The notes under the pieces: model-generated
Databases searched by the model: none
What the model was told of the DNA's origin: nothing
Seen by the model: the letters and a program-made list of their open reading frames with translations, nothing else
Assembly (NCBI GenBank): GCA_030998015.1
Contig: JARWMV010000235.1
Coordinates: 186,001-250,000 of the forward strand
From: Ceratorhiza oryzae-sativae
Taxonomy: Eukaryota > Basidiomycota > Agaricomycetes > Cantharellales > Ceratobasidiaceae
Reading direction: 5' to 3'
DNA length: 64,000 bases
Program-made: the position numbers and the translations under genes
Part shown: positions 55,366-64,000 of the stretch, piece by piece
How positions within the stretch are numbered: position 1 is the first letter of the stretch
Layout of the letters: every line of letters starts with the position of its first letter

Positions 55366-56224
55366 CTATGGTTTATCCGGGGAAACGGATCCGTATTGGA
55401 GGACTTGCCTGCCATCAGTTCCGTATGCAAGATGGGCATCTACACTGGTACCCCCGAGGTCACAAACGAGGTCCCCAGTATTACAGAAGCTTGCTAAGGA
55501 CGATTATTTTACGTCAGATATGCGCCGATTGGAATGCGTGGAAGAAGAACCTATGTTCTGTGAAGCCGTGCTCCCTTGAGCAGGCGCGAAGTCTACATTA
55601 GGAGAATCAATCGGCCATGGGGCGTCGGCGACGTTTCGACCTGGGTCTCCGAATACGAGGACAACCGCGATTTTTGATTTTACATCCTTCGGAAGCGCAG
55701 TCGCTGGTGACCCAACCACGATAATCAGTTTAATGTAGTGAAAATGCGCAGCCACTCACAATGAACGACAATTGCTCCTTTGGAATAGCCGCTTAGGACG
55801 AACCGTTGATTCGGACACTTGGAGGCTTGTGAGGTGAGATAACCAGCCGTTATAGCCGCTCCTTCGGCAACAGTGACGGCATATTCGGCACTCGTATTAT
55901 ATGGGACAGAGTAAGTTGTCGACCTGAGGAGGGGAGTATTAGTGACTGTCAATGCTGACCCCAACGAATTTTGTAGTTACCCGGGCACTTGAGATATCAT
56001 TGCATTAGACAAGGGTTCACCCACCAGCCCAAGCCCTACCTCACCAGTGCCTGCGAGATGGACAAGCTGGATTGGAGAACAAGGCTGACGAGCGCTCAGG
56101 TTGTTTGCCGGCGCTCCAAAAACAGCACCTGCAAGAGCAAACGAAACCTGATAGCAAGGTACATTAGTTATACTTCAAGCAAGCTAAAGGAGACAGTTCG
56201 CACGATGTAGCGGTTGAAAAACAT
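55366..56224 (-). CDS. Secreted cutinase-family esterase
   Basis: Serine esterase that acts on plant cutin or small esters outside the cell. Exon 1 (MFFNRYI) joined over an intron of about 56 bp to VSFALAGAVFGAPA gives a good signal peptide. Then CSPIQLVHLAGTGE, TYSVPYNTSAEYAVTVAEG, and the nucleophile elbow VLSGYSKGAIVVH (about 55790). KSKIAVVLVFGDP follows (about 55680), then FCNTGDLVCDLGG with the acidic residue and HLAYG with the catalytic histidine (about 55430), stop 55366-55368. At least six exons; the exact borders between FGDP and FCNTG are unclear. About 200 residues, normal for the family. Confidence 0.78.
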
Positions 56225-56763
56225 GAGTGCTCTCAGAAAAACGGCTGAGATGTGATTCCTCAATGAGATGGAGTGTCACGCATTCGGATTCCCCTTATAT
56301 ATTAAAGCGCGCATAGTTACCAGACTTCTCGAGTCTTCAGAGACTCAGTATCTAACCGGTAGCTGTGCTGCACCTGGTGATCTCAGCAAGCAGAACAGTC
56401 GCCTACCGGTTAGTGGATTGGTGCCGGCTGAACCACTTACGATAACTTCTTCAGGGGTATGCTACGAAGAAGATTTAATGGAAGATCAAGAAAGTGCATA
56501 AGCGTTGCGCTTTCAAATATTTTAACCTTGTATACGCGATGCAGAGTTTGATTTGAGGCTCGGATATATATAACAGCGAACGCAAGCTAAGCACAAGGAC
56601 AGAAGATTGGAGCCTGTATACTCCGAGCATCTTCGGTGGTTCGAGTTATAAATAGATGGGTTTCTCGGCTCCAGCTCAACGAAGGTGGTACCCCAATCAA
56701 GAGAAAATAGCCTTAACATTTTAGAGAGTAACACAGTCAAACCGACAGAAAACCAGCTCGGCT
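56225..56763. other. Intergenic, nothing recognised
   Basis: 539 bp between the cutinase start and the NPR3 stop, both on the minus strand. It should contain the cutinase promoter; TATATATT lies near 56294. Confidence 0.45.
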
Positions 56764-59700
56764 TCAAGCAGCGAAAAAAGGAGGATGATCGCTCAAGGAT
56801 GCAGGAATTGGATCAACTGTGAAATCAATAGCGTCAGTATACCGAAGCATCTGTTAGTGACACTGAAATATTGTCAAAGTAAGTCGCAGAAAGAGTACTC
56901 ACATAGGTGTCAAAATGGTGTATGACTTCTCGTAGTTCCCGTCGTGTAATGTCTTCTCGAAAGAGAATCTCGTCTGCTGTGACTTTACCATCAAAGTACT
57001 TCCGAAGTCTGATGTAAGGAGTGAGCACATGCATTGGTGGAATTAGTGCAAATAAACTATCACATCCTACTCACCGGTGGAATTTCTGAGTGATTAGCGG
57101 ATCCTTTCCTTCCCCCATAGCCTCCATCCATCTCATCTCAAGTTGTGTAGCCTCGGCCGGTTCGGCAATTACTACGCTCTCGCTTTCGCCTATACTGGCA
57201 TCTTCCTCCCAGAGTGCATCCCCAGTTCCTTCCCCGTCTCCATCAACTCCTTCTTCGTCGACTTCGTCTTCCTCATCTTCCCAGTCTTCCTCTTCAAGTG
57301 CCTCTTCAGACACCGATACAGGTAGATGCTCCGGGATCCTGCCCAGCCTTTCAGAACTCATCGAGGAACGACTGGACCTGCGTCGCCGGCTACCACCATG
57401 AGGATGCCCGTATGGCGGCTTTCTGACGGAATGTTCTGGCGACGAAGGCTCGAACACATCTCCGCCAACACTCCCACCGTCCGGTCGAAAGTAGACTTCA
57501 ACGTCATCGCTAGCTTTACTCTTTCTCCGCTTTCTTCTGCGCCTTTTGCCGCGCTGCCGAGTGCCCCCAACAGCCTGCTCTACGTCCTTTCCAAGCTGTG
57601 CGTTTTCCCGTTCACGCACAAGTGCTGCACGTACAACAGCTCGTACCTCAGCTGTGGCCACAATTCGGACCCGAAGATGAAGCTTGTCGATCAGAAAGTG
57701 TCTCAGCAGCCAGACCAAGACATCGTGATAAAACACTCGATGGTCACGGGATGGAATGAGGGAAGAAAAGGGGCGGGAGGAGGACGTAAGAGTTGAAAGC
57801 AGTGAAGGAAGCGGCGGTGCGGTAGGAAAGGTTCGTGAGAATGCTGCGCTGAGTTCAGGGAGACTACCGCGGATAGATTAGAAAATATAGTAAATAGAAA
57901 TGGGAAAAAACCTACGGCCGTTTGAAAGCGGACGCTGCGGTATATATAACCTTCATGCCTGTTGGGATTACGTCGACGATGCGTGCTTTCCGGTTATATA
58001 ATAATAGACGAGCCATCGGATACACATCCAGCTTTAGATTTAATTCCGAGAGCTCTGCGATATCGGCTAACCTGAATGTGCTAGTCGATCAATAGGCGCT
58101 GTAATTTCGCTCAAAACGACTTACGAAACAGTTGGGTCGATATATGTCAAGAATTTCCTGAACATGTCCTCATCCGCTAAACCTTCTTCGTCGGCTGCCA
58201 CGCCCCCGCTTCCCCCAATGCGGCCAGAACTCATTCTTACAATCATTTCAGCGCCTGTACCGGCCCAGCATCCTCAAGCAACAATAAACCCTTCCAGGGT
58301 AACAGCCTAGGTAGCCACCAGCCAAACCGTCGCGCATCCTCGGCTCTTCCAACTTCATCCTCAAACTCATCATCTCCACCAGCGTTGGGATGACCTTGCT
58401 CCAGGTCAACGTCTGGGTCTACACCGTCTTCTGGAGTAGAAGTTCCACCTCCCAACATGGCTGCATGATGCGGGGGGAGTTGAATATCGAGTGGAACATC
58501 GTTAATCTGGATATGGGCGACGATTCCACGAGCCACAGATTCAAACACGTTCCTGATTGCCGCTGCAAGAGGAGAGGCGCCGAGTGCCCGCTCGCAATAA
58601 TCCAAGAAAGGGAGTTCTAGTCAAGCTCAGGTGAGCCTACGTCTTCAGCGAGCGAAATATGCGCACCTTTGTATATACATTCATCCCTCAATGTAATCAA
58701 CTCGTCGCTTGCTCGCGCTACCCATCCAGAGCGACCCTGTTCGTAGTGCATGACTGCAGTCATCTTGAATGCAATTTGCTGATAAAACACATCATTGTAT
58801 CGGTGCAAGTCTTGTGCAGATACAGATCTTGGGTCAAGCCGATCGAGTACAAGTACCAGATGAAATGAAGTAATTTGCGGAACACTATCCACGTCCGATT
58901 CAGGGTGTGATGTTGAATTCGAGTGAGAGGGTATATGAGGGAGCGTATGATGTGAACCGGGGATGCGACCTACTGCCGATGACTCGGACGATGCACCAGA
59001 AAGAGGAGTCGCAGAAGAGGAGGATGTAACGACAGGGGAGGGAGAGGGCATATGATCCCTCGAGCTCATCCGAAGGTCGAAGGGAGGACGCGTTGGCATA
59101 CGCCCACGAGCTTCGTTAAGCGATACCTGTGACTGATAAGGCCTGGGAGTTCCTATACTCAGAACTGAGTGACTGCTCAACGAGTTGCTCGGTTCAGATA
59201 GCTCTGGTCGATCTACGAATAGTCCCGCATGATCCACCAAGGAGCCCGGGCGCTGTACGTATGGAATCCCCTGATCAGCAGTTCGTTCTAGACCAAGGCC
59301 ACGTTCATTATTTCCCTTTTCAAGCACGACTTGTCCTCTCTCGACAACGGATGCAGCCCTTGACCTATAGAGTTCCTCCCACCCCCACCCGCCGTCCGGT
59401 CCAGCGTGTACAGGATGTCCAAGAAACGCGAGCTCATCTACTACAAGTTCGAATTTTTGATGACATAAGGATCGTTTGGGGCTCAGAATGTTAGCAAGGA
59501 ATCCAGCTTCATATCCAAGTAGCTGATGATACGCATCGCGATCCTTGTTGGGTTCGGGTGCCGGGGAAGGATGATGGGAATTCGAAGTATGGTTGGGCGT
59601 GCGTGGTGTAGGCCCCCGAGACGTTCGAGGGGGCGAATTGGGGTACGTCAGAGAGGATCGGCGGGAAGGCTCTATGCCAGAACGATGCCACTCGTAGTCA

Positions 59701-59976
59701 TCAGTCTCCTCGCTGGAGTCCCTACAACCAGATTCAAGGATAATATAATGCTCTACGATACCCTACTTACGGGGTTAACTTTACGTCGTAGCCATTATCT
59801 GCATCATAGTGTGCGGCACGCCAACTTCCATCTGGCTCCGCAGAATCTGGGCGCGGCCGTGAGAGGCGGGTTCGAACAGAGGGAATAGGTGGCCAACGGA
59901 ATGCGACCTCGTTGGACCCCTTCGAAGATTGTGTGACGAGAAGAATAGCTATGAGAGGATTCACGGTTTCTGGCAT
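56764..59976 (-). CDS. NPR3: Nitrogen permease regulator 3 homologue (Npr3, GATOR1/SEACIT subunit)
   Basis: Part of the complex that restrains TORC1 when amino acids are scarce, at the vacuole. It starts MPETVNPLIAILLVTQSSKG, the typical Npr3 opening longin strand, followed by EVAFRWPPIPS. The next part reads ITSFHLVLVLDRLDPRS and QQIAFKMTAVMHYEQGRSG (58870-58700). The middle has NDVPLDIQLPPHHAAM and WKGLLLLEDAG (to 58243), then DIAELSELNLKLDVYPMARL (about 58050). The C-terminus has YHDVLVWLLRHFLIDKLHLR (57735), a long acidic/Arg-rich insert, RKYFDGKVTADEILFREDIT and a winged-helix end (REVIHHFDTY). After a last intron it ends LSDHPPFFAA, stop 56764-56766. At least nine exons. The acidic insert (57560-57180) is long. 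Confidence 0.83.
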
Positions 59977-61205
59977 TAGGTCATGTCCTAAATCTGGTTG
60001 GTGTTGAAGTTGCAAATAGTGTTAAGTATGGCTAAATGGGTCACGTGACATTTGGTGAAGTTGTGGCTAACATGTGGCTGAGCTAACTCTCCCAGCCAAA
60101 ACCCGAATATGTAGCTGGCATGTAGTAACACCGCAGGTTCTAACGATGCATTTTCGCGCTTACTACATCCTGGTAGCTCTGGTAGCGCGTGCTACTTCAG
60201 ATCTCGCGAGCGCTCAAAAGCATCGTTGGACCTGTGGAATTAGTCAACGCTTACTAGATAGCCGGGGTTTGGCTGAGTTTCAGACTAGGCCTCTTAATAA
60301 ATACCGCCTCACGATTCTATTTGATACAAATAATACTCAAGCTCACTATATTTAATAATGATCTACATCATTCTTCAATGTGCTGAAGCTGACACAATCA
60401 CCCGGTTGTTCAGTTGTTCCCACGAGCTATCCCAGCTCATTCCCTAGACTATCAAAAGTACCACGTCGAAGAATTCCTGAAAGTGGCGCCATAACTTGAT
60501 TCCATCGAGTTACCTTCTCCAGGCAAATAGGTACTGACTGACGTATCGGACGTCCCAAATGTCAACCTAAATCCACTTAGTCTTCTGTAGGTCCAATACA
60601 TAGCATCTGGGCTCCGAAGCACTAACACGCCTAATATTTGGAGGCGTTGGTAGGGGATCCAATATGTATACATTATAGCGCCTGGGAAGGTGCGGCCGAA
60701 ACGCCCACTGCCAGCTTTACTTTGGCCGCGGCTGAACAATGCCACATAACTAGGGTTTACGTCGAGATCATACTGTTGTGAGTCGGTTGATGAACACTGA
60801 CAGACTTTGATAGGGGTGATCCAGATTCGGCCTACGCTTCGCGCTCTTTCACAAGTCGTTTTTTAGCTGGCCTCGACCCGAGCAAAGTGGATGGGATCAT
60901 TAGTTTGGGAAGAGCATCGGAATCAACCCGGCGAATGTCATGGCCGTCAGGCAGTGGGAACCTATGATCCGCCGAAATGCTCACTCGGGTATAGTCATCG
61001 GAGACAAGACAAGCAGTGGAATGAAGGAATCGACTACAACTCAAGAATATTTGCGAGCTTGTCTGCAAGGCCAACTTCACAACAAAATGGGTAATCAATA
61101 AACATATTTTGGCTACTGCATACACCAGAGAAGGCACATAGTCAGTTGTATCACACAGAGACTTGAACGCTACACGCGTTCTGGCAAAACGCAACCGTCT
61201 ACTCT
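59977..61205. other. Region with only doubtful ORFs
   Basis: About 1.2 kb. Minus-strand stretches at 60452-60745 (GRFGRTFPGAIMYTYWIPYQ) and 60832-61209 read protein-like, but I see no start, family or convincing splicing between them. They may be a small hypothetical gene or a relic. Confidence 0.3.
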
Positions 61206-61764
61206 TCATGAACTTGGTCTCCTTTCTTCTTGATCTAAATTATGTGAATTAATCAACAATGAAGTAGCAAATTTAACAAGGCTACCTGCCTGCTTAACTC
61301 CCGTAAGACTCTTATGGATGAACGGCAGAACACCACCACCGGCAATCGTAGCACGGAGAGTATCCAGCTCTTCGTCTCCGCGAATAGCTAGCTGCAGGTG
61401 GCGGGGAGTAATACGCTTGACACGCAGGTCCTTTGATGCATTACCGGCCAGCTCAAGAACCTCAGCGGTCAGATATTCAAGAATGGCTGAGGTGTAAACA
61501 GCAGCTTTGGCGCCGATACGCATGTTATGCTGAGTCCGCTGCTTCAAGAAACGATGGATACGACCAACAGGAAACTACGATACACAGTAACAGTGCATTT
61601 TAGTAATTAGCCTATCGTCCTTAAGATATGGTAACACTCACCTGCAAGCCAGCCTTTTGACTTCTGGTTTGGATGGCCTTTGAGCCCTCAGCAGCCGCTG
61701 CAGCATTGGAGCCACTGGTCTTGCCACCCTTCTTGCCGCCGGACCTGGGGTTGCTCTCAACCAT
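61206..61764 (-). CDS. HTZ1: Histone H2A variant H2A.Z
   Basis: Nucleosome core variant placed at promoters, notably by SWR1/INO80-type remodellers. Exon 1 (61764-61642) encodes [20 protein letters not shown] and [13 protein letters not shown]. Exon 2 starts at 61574 with [20 protein letters not shown], then [40 protein letters not shown] and [14 protein letters not shown]. The H2A.Z-type acidic patch, docking region and length are present. A last intron (about 61232-61282) removes a stretch that also stays open, and exon 3 ends QEERRPSS, stop 61206-61208. One oddity: [12 protein letters not shown] lacks the residue (usually Ile or Val) between Leu and Arg. Divergent from the MICOS gene. Confidence 0.92.
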
Positions 61765-62109
61765 AATGATTATTCGATTACGTGATGAGTCAGAGGATAT
61801 AATATGCTATCTAGCACAGGCACGAGAAACTAGGCCTCTTCACAGAATTTAATTCGGGTAATTTGTCTACCGGAGCGGCGTCTAGACAAACGCAAACCCA
61901 GAGCAGATCAACAGCGAGATTAATTCAAGTTCCCCGTAATTATGGCGTTATCACGGACTAGCAGCTGATAGATCTATGTGGCGATGGTGATGGTGGTCGA
62001 CGGAAAGAGGAATAAACAAATCATCGTCCTCATCACGTGGTTTAGCCCTCACCACTGCACAGCCACATAACCGTAAATTCACTCATCTCCTGCACATCTC
62101 TGTCACAGG
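61765..62109. promoter_or_regulatory. Divergent promoter of H2A.Z and the MICOS gene
   Basis: 345 bp between two start codons pointing outward. No clear TATA box; no other gene. Confidence 0.5.
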
Positions 62110-63633
62110 ATGGCTCATCTCCTCACGGTAAACAAACGCATCTTAGTAGTACCTTGAACTATATGTCTCAGACTAACTGATACATAATAAACAGCTGCTG
62201 AGATCCGCTACTGTCGCTGGGGCAGGTGCAATTGTCTTTGCTGCAGGGCAGCGGACTGTATGGGCAGACGAGCTTAAGGCTTCAACACCTAAAAAGGCCA
62301 GCATTGATTTGTTTGGCCTTGAACACTCATACTGAGATGTAACGTTCTTGTATGTGATTCGTCTTGCATCCATCGACGTCATCCAACCTGGTCGCACGCA
62401 TCTTATTTACCGACAACCTACACAAACGTGCTACAGCTCCCAATTTATTCGCCTCCAGAGCCCGATGTTTTCCTTGTACCCACAGAATCCGAGCTCGTCG
62501 AAACAATCGGCCGAACCCGTCGAATTCTTGTCCGCGCAGGGGAAGAATCCAAAGATGGCATCCAGGGCGTTATTGGCAGATGGATTCAGGTAGAGAGGCG
62601 AGTCGAGGGTGAGTGTATATCGAATGACTAACAATCATTATCGGTCGTGCTATACACGGTATACGCGAGAGAGGCAACAACTAGGCCATCTCTCTATTTG
62701 AAGGATGTAACATCCCGCTCCTATCTATTCTTTTTGCTCGCAAACGTTTATATCTTAAATTAATCTCATTCCACAACAGCCCGGGTTAAATCTTTGATTT
62801 CACCCGAGGAGCCGGTTACACCCGGTATTCTATATGTAGGCGTCGCGGCACTCTCCGGATCAGTCTTTGCACGCGGTCGTGAGTAAAGTTACAAGACATC
62901 AGAAATTTCCGACTTACATAGCTTTAATTTCAAGGCACCCTCCCTGTTCGACTCGTTCTCCCTCCCGTCCTGTTCATCGGTGCTCTCAACTACTTCCTCC
63001 CCCAAACCACTCATAATGTCAACGCCTATCTTACCGGTCTTGAACGAGCGTATTTCCCCGCTCTAGCAGAGCAACATGAAGCAGCAAATAAGGCGGCCCA
63101 CGGTGCCGTCCAGAGTGTACGTTATTTCTCTGTTAAACAAACTTTAGTATAACCAGCCGTACCAACTAGCTGCGAGCGCAATACGCCTCCCTGCGCGGTG
63201 GAGCATCTCAACTGGTTGAAGATAGCGTCGACGGGATTCAATCCACGACTGGCCTGAAGATTCGAGACGTTACAATCGGTCGAGCACACGACGCTTCGGC
63301 AGCGGCTCAAGACAAATGCCGGATCCATTGCTCAAACCATCCAGGAACGAGCGGCAGAGTTTCACGAACGTGCAGCAGGCGTAGTCCATGATGTGCAATC
63401 GAGATTTAGCAAGAGCGATCCGATGCACCAGTGGAGCTTCTGGCCAAATCGAAGGGCGAGAAGGATATCAAAGAGAGGGTTGGAGAGGCTATCCGCGATG
63501 TGCGTAGTGAGGCCGCAGCCGCGTTGGGTGTCGCCAAGGGTACGTGATAGCCCCAGGGTTTATCTATGGCTTTACCTATACTGCTTGCAGAAAAAGTTGA
63601 GCCAAGGATGCTGAACCAAAACGCTTGGTCTAG
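62110..63633 (+). CDS. MICOS complex subunit of the Mic26/Mic27 (apolipoprotein O-like) type
   Basis: Inner-mitochondrial-membrane protein that shapes crista junctions. MAHLLT joined to LLRSATVAGAGAIVFAAGQR gives an N-terminal hydrophobic segment. LPIYSPPEPDVFLVPTESEL and GIQGVIGRWIQVERRVE follow (62435-62610). Then, after introns, SLISPEEPVTPGILYVGVAA (membrane helix 1) and LPVRLVLPPVLFIGALNYFL (helix 2), then NVNAYLTGLERAYFPALAEQ. A helical tail follows (TIQERAAEFHERAAGVVHDV, VELLAKSKGEKDIKERVGEA). The family-type end EPKRLV with stop 63631-63633 needs frame changes near 63270-63300, 63430 and 63608. The border after STPKK (about 62295) is unclear. Confidence 0.72.
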
Positions 63634-64000
63634 TTCATGTAAGTACGTCTAGCCTACTTCGTAATCCGAGATAATCAATGCGCTCCTCCAGAATATTTGT
63701 ATGCCTGTGGCGGGTAGACTTTTCAAATGCATTTAGGATTCGTGACTGTAGCGGCACGGAAGAGGAGCTCGTGCACACGTGATGTGAAACCCGTTTTCAC
63801 ACCTCGGGTAAATAGTGCCACGAAGGCTTCACATGAGGCTTACAAGGTGGCGTACACTTCTTTCATCCATCTTATAAGAGGAAGAGTCGGGTTGAGAAGG
63901 GTAATTACCCCCTCTGCTTCTCAGGATGAGCAGCAGGGCAAACGACACGGCTGACCAGTCTCGATCCCCCAATACACCAAAGTCATCAAGTAATCGCCCT
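63634..64000. other. Window end, nothing recognised
   Basis: A 75-aa ORF at 63727-63954 has no recognisable features. Confidence 0.4.

Overview
The window looks like nuclear DNA of an intron-dense basidiomycete. Genes carry many introns of about 50 bp with GT-AG ends and CTNAC-like branch points, and the gene set and mobile elements are agaricomycete in type. A Rhizoctonia/Ceratobasidium-like fungus is my best guess from protein style, but I could not test it.

Layout. 1-5383: 3' part of a Bem2-like RhoGAP. 5647-6405: IES6 (INO80 complex), antisense. 6568-14758: one unrecognised multi-exon gene, split in an exon by an antisense 6.4-kb RNase H-bearing LINE with a 15-bp target-site duplication. 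15111-16682: SDR oxidoreductase. 17246-19238: secreted FAD-linked oxidase. 20738-20880: a MITE. 21367-22485 and 30759-31817: two decayed AsaB/CmcJ-type oxidoreductase copies. 22983-26952 and 27197-30356: a DH-BAR-SH3 RhoGEF and a Nim1/Hsl1-type kinase, divergently transcribed from a shared promoter. 32193-34506: TAH18 diflavin reductase. 35480-38057: an AT-hook, Pro-rich repeat protein.

38130-48301 is a 10.2-kb Ty3/gypsy chromovirus with 577-bp LTRs. Gag is intact; pol is broken by several frame changes. Between pol and the 3' LTR it holds about 3.6 kb of extra DNA: a 271-aa ORF, an antisense Cys-rich ORF, a repeat and hairpin region, a decayed CRESS-DNA (geminivirus/genomovirus-type) HUH Rep-helicase, and a tRNA-like sequence. 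This nested Rep cassette is the most unusual thing in the window.

49125-50110: a decayed casein kinase 1. 51184-52194: a transposon-style ORF interrupted by a Tc1 element (52197-53809) with 214-bp inverted repeats. 55366-56224: cutinase. 56764-59976: NPR3 (GATOR1/SEACIT). 61206-61764: histone H2A.Z, divergent from a MICOS Mic26/27-type gene at 62110-63633.

Two cross-cutting signals stand out. All five substitutions between the LTRs, both substitutions between the Tc1 repeats, the one target-site mismatch, and two premature TGA codons fit CpG to TpG/CpA change, which suggests cytosine methylation of mobile DNA. Separately, one- or two-base frame changes occur in otherwise well conserved genes (MICOS subunit, RhoGEF, kinase). 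Many may be assembly indel errors, so 'broken gene' calls need read-level checking.
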